Part shown: piece after piece, positions 31,288 through 40,474 of the stretch
Layout: the number at the start of each line of letters is the position of its first letter
Numbering within the stretch: the stretch's first letter is position 1
NCBI RefSeq assembly: GCF_000027165.1
Contig: NC_013853.1
Span: 868,001 to 932,000, forward strand
DNA length: 64,000 nucleotides
Direction: 5' to 3'
Source: Streptococcus mitis B6
Lineage (GTDB): Bacteria; Bacillota; Bacilli; Lactobacillales; Streptococcaceae
Translations under genes and position numbers: made by a program
Notes under the pieces: generated by a model
Seen by the model: only the letters and a program-made list of their open reading frames with translations
The model's database searches: none
Told to the model about the DNA's origin: nothing

Positions 31288-32082
31288 ATGGAATTAAATT
31301 TTCAAGATAAGAGTTTTATAAAAGTATTTTTTAATAGTGACGGTTATGTATTAAATTTTTCTAACTCTACTTTTGCTAATTTTACTTTTAATTCAGTAGG
31401 AGTAAATATTCAAGAGAAATATGGTGGTTCAAAAGGGAAAGCTTTACAGGCTTTTGTAGATAACGAACCAGATGAACTGGTTTTAAAATTAGCTTTAGAT
31501 TTACTTAGATATTATGAAGACCTTCCTGACTCATATTACGAGAAAACTGAAGAGAGGAACTCTCAGGCATTGAAATTGAAAGAGAGACTTTCGAAGTATG
31601 AAGTCTCACAAATGGCCTACTTAAATAATGTTGCTGAATCTTTATCTGACTATTTTGATAGCGACTATATAGATAAGCAAATGGGGATTATGAATGAAAT
31701 GATTTCTCGCTCTCCAGCGGACGCTATTGGAAAAGCTAAGGAATTGTTGGAATCATGTTTTAAACATATTTTAGACCATGAAAAAATTGAGTATTCTAAT
31801 TCTAATGATATTGCAACTTTGCAAAAGAAAGTCTTTAAATTTTTAAACTTGGATTCTAATGAAAATATTTCAGCAAAAAATAATCAAGATGTAAAGCTAG
31901 TTCTAAGTGGTTTGAATCAAATTATCAAGGGTATTAACAGTCTTAGAAATGATAAAGGTGATGGTCATGGTAAGGGAGCTAACTTTATAGAATTGCCACC
32001 AAGGTATGCTTCAGTTGTTGTAGGATCTGCATTAACGGTAGTGTCATTTGTTTGGGAAACATACCAAGATAAGCAAAAATAG
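31288..32082 (+). CDS. Abortive-infection (Abi_C-like) HEPN protein
   Basis: 264-residue protein. The C-terminal half (about 130-260) resembles the Abi_C family: SPADAIGKAKELLESCFKHIL, then a helix pair ending in SLRNDKGDGHG. This holds R220-x6-H227, similar to the HEPN RNase motif. The N-terminal half is unrecognised. It probably acts by growth arrest or RNA cleavage on infection, which is inferred from family and location. It is 24 bp after M2 and followed by AAGGAGG for the next gene. Confidence 0.75.
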   Translation: MELNFQDKSFIKVFFNSDGYVLNFSNSTFANFTFNSVGVNIQEKYGGSKGKALQAFVDNEPDELVLKLALDLLRYYEDLPDSYYEKTEERNSQALKLKERLSKYEVSQMAYLNNVAESLSDYFDSDYIDKQMGIMNEMISRSPADAIGKAKELLESCFKHILDHEKIEYSNSNDIATLQKKVFKFLNLDSNENISAKNNQDVKLVLSGLNQIIKGINSLRNDKGDGHGKGANFIELPPRYASVVVGSALTVVSFVWETYQDKQK

Positions 32083-32096
32083 TAAGGAGGAGTTTA

Positions 32097-32659
32097 ATGT
32101 CGAAAAATCAAGAAAAATACACTTTCAACTTAAAAAATTTATAGTAAATGTAGGTTGGACTCATAAAATTCATGCGGTTAGAATTGACGAGTTAGAAAGC
32201 TATATTCGATGGTTTAGAATAGCAACAATAATCATTTCTGGAGTTGTCTCTTCTGGCTTAGTTGGAATACTTTGGTTTGATGAATATTGGATAAAGCTTG
32301 TTACAGCATTTTTATCATTAGTCACTACAATAATTTTTAGCATCACCAAGGAGTTTAACTTTGAGGAACGACTAGCTTTGGAGAGGAAATCTGTTGATGA
32401 GCTTTGGAATCTTAAAGTGTTAGCTGAAATTCTTTTATCTGAGGTGGTTTACAATGGAAAACCATCAAGTGAAATCCAAGAATCTTTCGAAGAATTAAAA
32501 TTTCGAAGAGATGCTACTTATAGTCAACTTTCTAATGCTTCTCCCAAAAATGTATCCAAGGCTTCAAAACTAATAAAATCGAGAAAAGATAATGATTATG
32601 AGGAAGATTATAGATACTTTATTCCAAAAGAATTGATGGAAATTAAGGAGGAAGAGTAA
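32097..32659 (+). CDS. SLATT-like 2-TM effector, start frame split at an A6 slippery site
   Basis: The ATG at 32097 has a perfect TAAGGAGGAG site and reads MSKNQEKYTFNLKNL then TAG. The rest of the protein lies in the -1 frame: KKFIVNVGWTHKIH, two adjacent transmembrane segments (about residues 41-61 and 65-84 after joining), then a charged helical tail ending KELMEIKEEE. The join is at AAAAAAT (32132-32138), a canonical X-XXY-YYZ heptamer in the zero frame. A -1 slip or a seventh A gives 187 residues. A TTG at 32048 opens the -1 frame but has no ribosome site and lies in the previous gene. Layout matches SLATT-type (SMODS/SLOG-associated 2-TM) effectors; it precedes a CD-NTase with a TAATG overlap. 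Confidence 0.72.
32132..32138 (+). other. A6T slippery heptamer in the effector gene
   Basis: A-AAA-AAT in the frame set by the ATG at 32097, two codons before a TAG stop (32142-32144). It is exactly where the frame must change to join the leader to the 2-TM protein. The site could support -1 ribosomal frameshifting, transcript slippage or A-tract length variation. Confidence 0.6.
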
Positions 32660-33981
32660 TGTCTTTATCTAATGATTTTAAAGAATTTTGCGAAGACGAA
32701 CTCCCCATGACGGACGAGGAATGGGAAAAATGGAAGAATAGATTAAAAGAGATTACGAAACGACTTAATCGAAAATACTATTCCTTATATGATCTTGCAG
32801 ATGAAGAAATTGACAATGGTTTGATTGTTGGTAGTGTGGGTAGAACGACGGCTGTTCGAAATGTTAGTGATTTTGATTATATTTTTTCACTACCCTCAGA
32901 AGTGTATAGACGATTTGATTCTTATGAGGGTAATGGTCAATCAGCACTTCTACAGGAAATAAAAAACGAATTACTAAAAAGATATCCTGATACTAATATA
33001 AAAGGAGATGGGCAAGTTGTTGTCATTGATTTTCGTGACGATGGGAAAATTGAGTTAGTTCCAGCTTTCGAACAATCTGACGGTAATTTTAAATATCCTG
33101 ATTCCCGTAACGGAGGCTCTTGGAAGACTACTAAACCAAAGCCTGAAATTGAAAAATCTAAATCTTTAAATTCGAATTTTAATAATCATTTTTCTAATTT
33201 AACAAGGTTCATACGACAATGGAAAAATCATATGGGCTTTTCATTTAAGGGGTTGTTGATAGATACTTTGATATCTGATTTAATTGATGATAAAGGTATT
33301 TCTGAAATATATTACTCTGATTATAATATTCTCTTGAAAGATATTTTTGAATACTTTTCAAACCAAGATAAAAATAGAGAGTATTGGTATGCTTTAGGTA
33401 GTAATCAAAAGATTTATAATAATGATGGAGCAAAATTTGTCAATAAAGCTAAGCAAGCTCTAAAGAAAATAGAAGACGCTTCAGAAGAGAAACTTACTGA
33501 AGTTTATAGACAGCTATTTGGTAGAAAATTCGCTCAATCCACTTCTACAACAAATCGAGCTTCGAATGAAGAATTTATTGATGAATTGTTTAATGTTAAT
33601 ATCGAATATAATATTGTTTTGGAGTGTGAAATTACACAAGATGGTTTTCGAAAAGCACTTCTTTCAGACTTTTTAAAAAGTAGATTTAAGATTAAAAATA
33701 GAAAATCTCTTGATTTTGAAATTATAAAATCAGATATTCCAGATGATCTTTTGTCTGATGTTAAATATTATTGGAAAGTAAGAAATATTGGAGCTGAGGC
33801 GATTAGAAGAAATTGTGAGCGTGGTGCTATTTTTTCAGGTAAAATAAAACATCACGAAGATTCTCAGTTTAAAGGAGACCACTATGTTGAATGTTATGCT
33901 GTTTTAGATAATACGGTTATAGCAAGAGATAGAATAACAGTCCCTATCGATCCGTTACGTGGAAGAGATTTTATAGAGTAG
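32659..33981 (+). CDS. CD-NTase (CBASS nucleotidyltransferase) with AGS_C-like C-terminus
   Basis: 440-residue nucleotidyltransferase. The active-site pattern is GSVGRTTAVRNVSDFDYIF (GS about 58-59, Asp about 71 and 73) with a third acidic residue in KIELVPAF (about E132), as in cGAS/DncV-like enzymes. The C-terminal ~130 residues (YYWKVRNIGAEAIRRNCERG ... GDHYVECYAVL) look like the AGS_C sensor domain. It should make a cyclic or linear oligonucleotide that activates the adjacent 2-TM protein, a CBASS-like unit. Low GC. Ends the island operon. The nucleotide product cannot be predicted. Confidence 0.85.
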   Translation: MSLSNDFKEFCEDELPMTDEEWEKWKNRLKEITKRLNRKYYSLYDLADEEIDNGLIVGSVGRTTAVRNVSDFDYIFSLPSEVYRRFDSYEGNGQSALLQEIKNELLKRYPDTNIKGDGQVVVIDFRDDGKIELVPAFEQSDGNFKYPDSRNGGSWKTTKPKPEIEKSKSLNSNFNNHFSNLTRFIRQWKNHMGFSFKGLLIDTLISDLIDDKGISEIYYSDYNILLKDIFEYFSNQDKNREYWYALGSNQKIYNNDGAKFVNKAKQALKKIEDASEEKLTEVYRQLFGRKFAQSTSTTNRASNEEFIDELFNVNIEYNIVLECEITQDGFRKALLSDFLKSRFKIKNRKSLDFEIIKSDIPDDLLSDVKYYWKVRNIGAEAIRRNCERGAIFSGKIKHHEDSQFKGDHYVECYAVLDNTVIARDRITVPIDPLRGRDFIE

Positions 33982-34043
33982 CATATAATTGATTTTTAAT
34001 TGGAATACTCACTATCTCTTTACATCAAGAAAATGACTAAACA

Positions 34044-34070
34044 GGGAAGTTTGCCTTCTTCCCTTTTTTT
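34044..34070 (+). terminator. Terminator closing the defence island
   Basis: GGGAAG, loop TTTGCCTT, CTTCCC, then seven T. Confidence 0.85.
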
Positions 34071-34173
34071 GTTATACTAGTAGAAGAAAAAATAGAAAGA
34101 TTTGTGGGTGTTAAACAAGCCAGTGCCTTGTTTTGATATGAACTTAGGTTCCACCCAAAGAGGTATTAGTGTC

Positions 34174-35508
34174 GTGTCTCAATCTTATATCAATGTTATC
34201 GGTGCTGGTTTGGCAGGTTCTGAAGCAGCCTACCAAATTGCAGAGCGTGGTATTCCAGTTAAACTTTATGAAATGCGTGGTGTCAAGTCAACACCTCAAC
34301 ACAAAACAGACAATTTTGCAGAGTTAGTTTGTTCTAATTCCCTTCGTGGAGATGCTCTGACAAATGCAGTGGGTCTTCTCAAGGAAGAAATGCGTCGCTT
34401 GGGTTCTGTTATTTTGAAATCTGCTGAAGCAACCCGTGTTCCTGCAGGTGGTGCTCTTGCGGTGGACCGTGATGGTTTCTCCCAAATGGTGACCGAAAAA
34501 GTTACCAACCATCCCTTGATTGAAGTGGTTCGTGATGAAATTACAGAATTACCGACAGATGTTATCACAGTTGTCGCTACTGGTCCCTTGACCAGCGATG
34601 CCCTAGCTGAGAAGATTCATGCTCTTAATGATGGCGATGGTTTCTATTTCTACGATGCGGCAGCGCCTATTATCGATGTCAATACTATCGATATGAGCAA
34701 GGTCTATCTCAAGTCTCGTTATGATAAGGGAGAAGCCGCTTATCTCAACGCTCCCATGACCAAGCAAGAGTTTATGGATTTCCATGAAGCCTTGGTCAAT
34801 GCGGAAGAAGCACCGCTCAATTCCTTTGAAAAAGAAAAGTACTTTGAAGGATGTATGCCTATCGAAGTTATGGCCAAACGTGGCATTAAAACTATGCTTT
34901 ATGGTCCTATGAAACCAGTCGGTCTGGAGTATCCAGACGACTACACAGGACCTCGTGATGGCGAATTTAAAACACCTTATGCGGTTGTGCAACTTCGTCA
35001 GGATAATGCGGCTGGTAGCCTATACAATATTGTTGGTTTCCAGACCCACCTCAAATGGGGAGAACAAAAGCGTGTCTTCCAAATGATTCCAGGTCTTGAA
35101 AATGCGGAGTTTGTTCGTTATGGTGTTATGCACCGCAATTCTTATATGGATTCACCAAATCTTCTTGAACAGACTTACCGTTCTAAGAAACAACCAAATC
35201 TCTTCTTTGCTGGTCAGATGACGGGTGTGGAAGGTTATGTTGAATCAGCGGCGTCAGGCTTAGTTGCGGGAATTAACGCGGCTCGTCTTTTCAAGGGAGA
35301 AAGCGAGGCTATTTTCCCAGAAACAACAGCGATTGGAAGCTTAGCTCATTACATCACTCATGCCGACAGCAAACATTTCCAACCAATGAATGTCAACTTT
35401 GGGATTATCAAGGAGTTGGAAGGCGAGCGTATTCGTGATAAGAAGGCTCGTTATGAAAAAATTGCAGAGCGCGCTCTTAGCGACTTAGAAGAATTTTTAA
35501 CGGTCTAA
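34174..35508 (+). CDS. trmFO: tRNA (uracil-54-C5)-methyltransferase TrmFO
   Basis: 444-residue folate- and FAD-dependent enzyme that makes T54 in tRNA. The FAD-binding motif is [19 protein letters not shown], and [19 protein letters not shown] and [20 protein letters not shown] are diagnostic. The GTG at 34174 ([10 protein letters not shown]) is chosen over the ATG/TTG codons upstream because AGAGGT lies 9 nt before it and the length then matches the family. Monocistronic, right of the island. Confidence 0.94.
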   Translation: MSQSYINVIGAGLAGSEAAYQIAERGIPVKLYEMRGVKSTPQHKTDNFAELVCSNSLRGDALTNAVGLLKEEMRRLGSVILKSAEATRVPAGGALAVDRDGFSQMVTEKVTNHPLIEVVRDEITELPTDVITVVATGPLTSDALAEKIHALNDGDGFYFYDAAAPIIDVNTIDMSKVYLKSRYDKGEAAYLNAPMTKQEFMDFHEALVNAEEAPLNSFEKEKYFEGCMPIEVMAKRGIKTMLYGPMKPVGLEYPDDYTGPRDGEFKTPYAVVQLRQDNAAGSLYNIVGFQTHLKWGEQKRVFQMIPGLENAEFVRYGVMHRNSYMDSPNLLEQTYRSKKQPNLFFAGQMTGVEGYVESAASGLVAGINAARLFKGESEAIFPETTAIGSLAHYITHADSKHFQPMNVNFGIIKELEGERIRDKKARYEKIAERALSDLEEFLTV

Positions 35509-35555
35509 TTTTTTTCAAAGAATTGCTCATGATACTATAAAAATCTTAGAAATTG

Positions 35556-35564
35556 TGATAAAAT
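35556..35564 (+). promoter_or_regulatory. Extended -10 promoter of pyrH-frr
   Basis: TGATAAAAT, 27 nt before the pyrH ATG. No clear -35. Confidence 0.5.
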
Positions 35565-35591
35565 AGGTAGGATAAAAGAAGGAGAGTGAAA

Positions 35592-36329
35592 ATGGCGAAT
35601 CCCAAGTATAAACGTATTTTAATCAAGTTATCAGGTGAAGCCCTTGCCGGTGAACGAGGCGTAGGGATTGATATCCAAACAGTTCAAACAATCGCAAAAG
35701 AGATTCAAGAAGTTCATAGCTTAGGTATCGAAATTGCCCTTGTTATTGGTGGAGGAAATCTCTGGCGTGGCGAACCTGCTGCTGAAGCAGGAATGGACCG
35801 CGTTCAGGCAGATTACACAGGAATGCTTGGGACTGTTATGAATGCTCTTGTGATGGCAGATTCATTGCAACAAGTTGGTGTTGATACGCGTGTGCAAACA
35901 GCTATTGCCATGCAACAGGTGGCAGAGCCTTATGTCCGTGGACGTGCCCTTCGTCACCTTGAAAAAGGCCGTATCGTTATCTTTGGTGCTGGAATTGGTT
36001 CACCTTACTTCTCAACAGATACAACAGCGGCCCTTCGTGCGGCTGAAATCGAAGCGGATGCCATCCTTATGGCTAAAAATGGTGTCGATGGTGTTTACAA
36101 TGCCGATCCTAAGAAAGACAAGACAGCTGTTAAATTTGAAGAATTGACCCACCGTGATGTTATCAACAAAGGTCTTCGTATCATGGACTCAACAGCTTCA
36201 ACCCTTTCAATGGATAACGACATTGACTTGGTTGTCTTCAACATGAACCAACCAGGCAACATCAAACGTGTCGTATTTGGTGAAAATATCGGAACAACAG
36301 TTTCAAATAATATCGAAGAAAAGGAATAA
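35592..36329 (+). CDS. pyrH: UMP kinase
   Basis: 245-residue bacterial UMP kinase of the amino-acid-kinase fold. It shows [22 protein letters not shown] and [17 protein letters not shown]. The ATG at 35592 ([10 protein letters not shown]) has GGAGAG 5 nt upstream; the in-frame GTG at 35586 overlaps that site. It is followed at 8 bp by frr, a very conserved pairing. Confidence 0.97.
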   Translation: MANPKYKRILIKLSGEALAGERGVGIDIQTVQTIAKEIQEVHSLGIEIALVIGGGNLWRGEPAAEAGMDRVQADYTGMLGTVMNALVMADSLQQVGVDTRVQTAIAMQQVAEPYVRGRALRHLEKGRIVIFGAGIGSPYFSTDTTAALRAAEIEADAILMAKNGVDGVYNADPKKDKTAVKFEELTHRDVINKGLRIMDSTASTLSMDNDIDLVVFNMNQPGNIKRVVFGENIGTTVSNNIEEKE

Positions 36330-36337
36330 GAAAGATT

Positions 36338-36895
36338 ATGGCTAACGCAATTATTGAAAAAGCTAAAGAGAGAATGACCCAGTCTCACCAATCACTTGCT
36401 CGTGAATTTGGTGGTATCCGTGCTGGTCGTGCCAATGCAAGCTTGCTTGACCGTGTACATGTAGAATACTACGGAGTAGAAACTCCTCTTAACCAAATCG
36501 CTTCAATTACGATTCCAGAAGCGCGTGTTTTGTTGGTGACACCATTTGACAAGTCTTCATTGAAAGACATCGAACGTGCCTTGAACGCTTCTGATCTTGG
36601 TATCACACCAGCTAACGATGGTTCTGTGATTCGTTTGGTTATCCCAGCTCTTACAGAAGAAACTCGTCGTGACCTTGCTAAAGAAGTGAAGAAGGTCGGC
36701 GAAAATGCTAAAGTGGCTGTTCGCAATATCCGTCGTGATGCTATGGACGAAGCCAAGAAACAAGAAAAAGCAAAAGAAATCACTGAAGACGAATTGAAGA
36801 CTCTTGAAAAAGACATTCAAAAAGTAACAGATGATGCTGTCAAACACATCGACGACATGACTGCCAACAAAGAGAAAGAACTTTTGGAAGTCTAA
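36338..36895 (+). CDS. frr: Ribosome recycling factor
   Basis: 185-residue RRF that, with EF-G, splits post-termination ribosomes. Typical segments are [32 protein letters not shown] and the long helical C-terminus rich in Lys/Glu. Cotranscribed with pyrH. Confidence 0.98.
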   Translation: MANAIIEKAKERMTQSHQSLAREFGGIRAGRANASLLDRVHVEYYGVETPLNQIASITIPEARVLLVTPFDKSSLKDIERALNASDLGITPANDGSVIRLVIPALTEETRRDLAKEVKKVGENAKVAVRNIRRDAMDEAKKQEKAKEITEDELKTLEKDIQKVTDDAVKHIDDMTANKEKELLEV

Positions 36896-36905
36896 AAATA
36901 AACAG

Positions 36906-36940
36906 AAAAACTCAGTTGGCATTGCTGGCTGAGTTTTATT
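36906..36940 (+). terminator. Hairpin between frr and cvfB
   Basis: AAAACTCAG ... CTGAGTTTT stem followed by ATT, immediately before the cvfB ribosome site. It probably ends or attenuates the pyrH-frr transcript. Confidence 0.7.
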
Positions 36941-36954
36941 CGAAAGAAGGAAAT

Positions 36955-37809
36955 ATGAATACAAATCTTGCAAGTTTTATCGTTGGACTGATCATCGATG
37001 AAAATGACCGTTTTTACTTTGTGCAAAAGGATGGTCAAACCTATGCTCTTGCCAAGGAAGAAGGTCAGCATACAGTAGGGGATACGGTTAAAGGTTTCGC
37101 CTATACAGATATGAAGCAAAAGCTCCGCTTGACCACTTTAGAAGTGACTGCTACTCAGGATCAATTTGGTTGGGGAACTGTAACGGAAGTACGCAAGGAC
37201 TTGGGTGTCTTTGTGGATACAGGCCTTCCTGACAAGGAAATCGTTGTGTCATTCGATATTCTCCCTGAACTTAAGGAACTCTGGCCTAAGAAGGGTGACC
37301 AACTCTACATCCGTCTTGAAGTGGACAAGAAAGACCGTATCTGGGGGCTCTTGGCCTATCAAGAAGACTTCCAACGTCTGGCTCGTCCTGCCTACAACAA
37401 CATGCAGAACCAAAACTGGCCAGCCATTGTTTACCGCCTCAAGATATCAGGAACTTTTGTTTACCTGCCAGAAAATAACATGCTTGGCTTTATCCATCCT
37501 AGCGAGCGCTATGCAGAGCCACGTTTGGGTCAAGTTTTAGATGCGCGCGTTATTGGGTTCCGTGAAGTGGACCGTACCTTGAACCTCTCCCTCAAACCAC
37601 GTTCCTTTGAGATGTTGGAAAATGATGCCCAGATGATTTTAACCTATTTGGAAAGCAATGGCGGTTTCATGACCTTAAATGATAAGTCATCCCCAGACGA
37701 CATCAAGGCAACCTTTGGCATTTCTAAAGGTCAGTTCAAGAAAGCACTTGGCGGCTTGATGAAGGCTGGCAAAATCAAGCAAGACCAGTTTGGGACAGAG
37801 TTGATTTAG
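36955..37809 (+). CDS. cvfB: S1-domain RNA-binding protein CvfB
   Basis: 284-residue CvfB (YitL) family protein: tandem S1-like beta-barrel domains and a C-terminal winged helix ([20 protein letters not shown] ... [19 protein letters not shown]). CvfB affects virulence gene expression in other Firmicutes and probably binds RNA. The start at 36955 ([10 protein letters not shown]) follows AAGAAGGAA; the upstream in-frame ATG at 36916 lies inside the preceding hairpin. yozE follows at 8 bp. Confidence 0.92.
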   Translation: MNTNLASFIVGLIIDENDRFYFVQKDGQTYALAKEEGQHTVGDTVKGFAYTDMKQKLRLTTLEVTATQDQFGWGTVTEVRKDLGVFVDTGLPDKEIVVSFDILPELKELWPKKGDQLYIRLEVDKKDRIWGLLAYQEDFQRLARPAYNNMQNQNWPAIVYRLKISGTFVYLPENNMLGFIHPSERYAEPRLGQVLDARVIGFREVDRTLNLSLKPRSFEMLENDAQMILTYLESNGGFMTLNDKSSPDDIKATFGISKGQFKKALGGLMKAGKIKQDQFGTELI

Positions 37810-37817
37810 GGAGGCTT

Positions 37818-38033
37818 ATGAGAAAATCATTTTACACTTGGCTCATGACTGAGCGCAATCCTAAAAGTAACAGTCCCAAGGCTATCTTAGCAGACCTCGC
37901 TTTTGAAGAGTCAGCCTTTCCAAAACACACAGATGATTTTGATGAGGTGAGTCGCTTTCTGGAAGAACATGCCAGTTTCTCTTTCAACCTAGGAGACTTT
38001 GACGCTATCTGGCAAGAATACTTAGAACACTAG
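37818..38033 (+). CDS. YozE-family (UPF0346) protein
   Basis: 71-residue acidic protein with the YozE_SAM_like pattern ([16 protein letters not shown], then [13 protein letters not shown]). The fold is a small helical bundle of unknown function found across Firmicutes. GGGAGG precedes the ATG. It forms a small operon with cvfB. Confidence 0.88.
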   Translation: MRKSFYTWLMTERNPKSNSPKAILADLAFEESAFPKHTDDFDEVSRFLEEHASFSFNLGDFDAIWQEYLEH

Positions 38034-38074
38034 CATGATTCATTGGGTTTGGGCTAGTAATTTCTCCACCCCTT

Positions 38075-38083
38075 TGCTATAAT
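38075..38083 (+). promoter_or_regulatory. Extended -10 promoter of phoH
   Basis: TGCTATAAT, 34 nt before the TTG start of phoH. Confidence 0.6.
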
Positions 38084-38117
38084 AAAAAGAAATAAAAGGA
38101 TTAGAGAGGTTCTTTAT

Positions 38118-39122
38118 TTGAAGGAACATTCAATAGACATTCAACTGAGTCATCCAGATGACCTGTTTCATCTTTTTGGTTCTAATGAACGCCATCTTCG
38201 TTTGATGGAAGAAGAGCTCAATGTGGTGATTCATGCTCGTACGGAGATTGTGCAGGTTTTGGGAGAAGAGACTGCCTGTGAGGAAGCCCGTCAGGTTATC
38301 CAAGCCTTGATGGTCTTGGTGAATCGTGGAATGACCATTGGTACGCCAGATGTGGTGACTGCAATTAGCATGGTCAAAAACGATGAAATCGACAAGTTTG
38401 TCGCCCTTTACGAAGAAGAAATCATCAAGGATAATACAGGGAAACCTATCCGTGTCAAAACCCTGGGTCAAAAACTTTATGTGGACAGTGTTAAACAGCA
38501 CGATGTGACCTTTGGAATTGGGCCAGCAGGTACAGGGAAGACCTTCCTTGCAGTGACCTTAGCAGTGACTGCCCTTAAACGTGGGCAAGTCAAGCGAATT
38601 ATCCTAACTCGTCCAGCGGTGGAAGCAGGAGAGAGTCTAGGTTTTCTTCCGGGTGATCTCAAAGAGAAGGTAGATCCTTACCTTCGACCTGTTTATGATG
38701 CCTTGTATCAGATTCTGGGCAAAGACCAAACGACTCGTCTTATGGAGCGTGAAATTATCGAGATTGCGCCCCTTGCCTACATGCGTGGACGAACCTTGGA
38801 TGATGCCTTTGTCATTCTCGATGAGGCGCAAAATACGACTATTATGCAGATGAAGATGTTCTTGACTCGTTTAGGTTTTAATTCTAAGATGATTGTCAAT
38901 GGAGATATCAGTCAGATTGACCTGCCACGTAATGTCAAGTCCGGTTTGATTGACGCTCAAGAGAAACTCAAGAACATCCATCAGATTGACTTTGTTCATT
39001 TTTCAGCTAAGGATGTGGTTCGTCATCCTGTTGTCGCTCAGATTATCCGAGCTTATGAACCAGCACCGGTTAAAAAAGAAGAGAGTGAAGAATTAGATCC
39101 TCAACCTCTGTCTGAAGGATAG
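38118..39122 (+). CDS. phoH: PhoH-family ATPase
   Basis: 334-residue PhoH/YbeZ-like P-loop ATPase. An N-terminal KH-like region precedes Walker A GPAGTGKTFLAVTLA and Walker B VILDEAQNTT; LTRPAVEAGESLGFLPGDL is diagnostic. It is linked to RNA metabolism, often with YbeY, which is encoded later in this window. The start is TTG with GAGAGG 7 nt upstream; no ATG gives the full N-terminus. Monocistronic. Confidence 0.93.
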   Translation: MKEHSIDIQLSHPDDLFHLFGSNERHLRLMEEELNVVIHARTEIVQVLGEETACEEARQVIQALMVLVNRGMTIGTPDVVTAISMVKNDEIDKFVALYEEEIIKDNTGKPIRVKTLGQKLYVDSVKQHDVTFGIGPAGTGKTFLAVTLAVTALKRGQVKRIILTRPAVEAGESLGFLPGDLKEKVDPYLRPVYDALYQILGKDQTTRLMEREIIEIAPLAYMRGRTLDDAFVILDEAQNTTIMQMKMFLTRLGFNSKMIVNGDISQIDLPRNVKSGLIDAQEKLKNIHQIDFVHFSAKDVVRHPVVAQIIRAYEPAPVKKEESEELDPQPLSEG

Positions 39123-39208
39123 TTCTTTTGTACTTAAAGTTATCTCAATACAATGTTTCATTCAATATCCTTGTATGAGATTAGAAAGGTTTCAAGTGGA
39201 GGAAACAT

Positions 39209-39778
39209 ATGGAATCAATTTTTGTGAAATTTGCCCAGTATCCGTCTATAGAAACGGAGCGTTTATTGCTTAGACCTGTAACCTTGGATGATGCGGAAGA
39301 AATGTTTGAGTATGCCTCGGACAGAGAAAATACGCGCTACACTTTTCCAACCAATCAAAGCTTGGAAGAAACCAAAAATAATATTGCGCAGTTCTACTTG
39401 GTCAATCCCTTGGGACGTTGGGGAATAGAACTAAAAAGCAATGGTCAGTTTATTGGAACCATTGATTTGCACAAGATTGATCCTGTTCTTAAGAAGGCAG
39501 CTATTGGCTACATTATCAATAAAAAGTATTGGAATCAAGGATTGACGACAGAAGCCAATCGTGCTGTGATTGAGATGGCTTTTGAGAAGATTGGAATGAA
39601 CAAGTTGACCGCCCTTCACGATATGGACAATCCTGCATCTGGAAAGGTCATGGAGAAATCAGGCATGCGTTTTTCCCATGCGGAACCCTATGCTTGTATG
39701 GACCAGCATGAAGAAGGCCGAATTGTTACAAGAGTTCATTATGTCTTGACCAAGGAAGACTATTTTGCAAATAAATAA
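39209..39778 (+). CDS. GNAT-family N-acetyltransferase (RimJ/RimL-like)
   Basis: 189-residue acetyltransferase. The ETERLLLRPVTLDDAEEMFEY start and the acetyl-CoA region (GYIINKKYWNQGLTTEANRA, NPASGKVMEKSGM) match RimJ/RimL-type enzymes, which acetylate amino groups of proteins or small molecules. The substrate is not predictable. GGAGGAA precedes the ATG. Followed by a terminator. Confidence 0.88.
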   Translation: MESIFVKFAQYPSIETERLLLRPVTLDDAEEMFEYASDRENTRYTFPTNQSLEETKNNIAQFYLVNPLGRWGIELKSNGQFIGTIDLHKIDPVLKKAAIGYIINKKYWNQGLTTEANRAVIEMAFEKIGMNKLTALHDMDNPASGKVMEKSGMRFSHAEPYACMDQHEEGRIVTRVHYVLTKEDYFANK

Positions 39779-39779
39779 G

Positions 39780-39809
39780 CAGTTGAAAAGAAATTTTCGA
39801 CTGTTTTTT
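39780..39809 (+). terminator. Terminator after the acetyltransferase gene
   Basis: CAGTTGAAAA, short loop, TTTTCGACTG, TTTTTT. It insulates the com-box 9 bp downstream. Confidence 0.85.
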
Positions 39810-39817
39810 CTTTCTCT

Positions 39818-39825
39818 TACGAATA
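39818..39825 (+). promoter_or_regulatory. com-box (cin-box) of the comEA operon
   Basis: TACGAATA, the full consensus of the alternative sigma factor SigX (ComX) in pneumococcus and relatives, 19 bp before the comEA ATG. It replaces a sigma-A -10 box; none is seen here. Predicts transcription only during competence. Confidence 0.92.
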
Positions 39826-39844
39826 ATCTAAGAGAGGAGAAAAT

Positions 39845-40474
39845 ATGGAAGCAATTATCGAGAAAATCAAAGAGTATAAAATCATTGTCATCTGTACTGG
39901 TCTGGGCTTGCTTGTAGGAGGATTTTTCCTGCTAAAACCAGCTCCACAAACACCTGTCAAGGAAACGAATTTGCAGGCAGAAGTTGTAGCAGTTTCCAAG
40001 GATTCATTAACCGAAAAGGAAGAACCCCTTGAACAAGATCTAATCACGGTAGATGTAAAAGGTGCTGTCAAATCGCCAGGAATTTATGATTTGCCGGTAG
40101 GTAGTCGAGTTAATGACGCTGTTCAGAAGGCTGGTGGCTTGACAGAGCAAGCAGACAGCAAGTCGCTCAATCTAGCTCAGAAAGTTAGTGATGAGGCTCT
40201 GGTTTACGTTCCAACTAAGGGAGAAGAATCAGCTAGTCAACAGGCAGGTTCTGGAGCGCCTTCTTCAACGAGCAAGGAAAAGAAGATCAACCTCAATAAG
40301 GCCAGTCTGGAAGAACTCAAGCAAGTCAAGGGACTGGGAGGAAAACGAGCTCAAGACATTATTGACCATCGTGAGGCAAATGGGAAATTCAAGTCGGTTG
40401 ATGAACTCAAGAAAGTCTCTGGAATTGGTGCCAAGACCATAGAAAAGTTAAAAGATTATGTTACAGTGGATTAA
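39845..40474 (+). CDS. comEA: ComEA, competence DNA receptor
   Basis: 209-residue membrane-anchored DNA-binding protein for transformation. One N-terminal TM segment (residues about 13-30), an SLBB domain (ITVDVKGAVKSPGIYDLPVG), a Ser-rich linker, and two helix-hairpin-helix motifs (KINLNKASLEELKQVKGLG; FKSVDELKKVSGIGAKTIE). It binds incoming double-stranded DNA outside the membrane. AGAGAGGAG precedes the ATG. It overlaps comEC by 17 bp; expression is set by the upstream com-box. Confidence 0.96.
   Translation: MEAIIEKIKEYKIIVICTGLGLLVGGFFLLKPAPQTPVKETNLQAEVVAVSKDSLTEKEEPLEQDLITVDVKGAVKSPGIYDLPVGSRVNDAVQKAGGLTEQADSKSLNLAQKVSDEALVYVPTKGEESASQQAGSGAPSSTSKEKKINLNKASLEELKQVKGLGGKRAQDIIDHREANGKFKSVDELKKVSGIGAKTIEKLKDYVTVD

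Noticed and set aside
32048-32096. TTG start giving a longer N-terminus for the SLATT-like protein
   Set aside because: No ribosome site, lies inside the previous gene, and the added residues are not protein-like compared with the ATG leader.
27575-34100. Attachment-site repeats at the ends of the defence island
   Set aside because: No convincing direct repeat was found by eye at the two borders.
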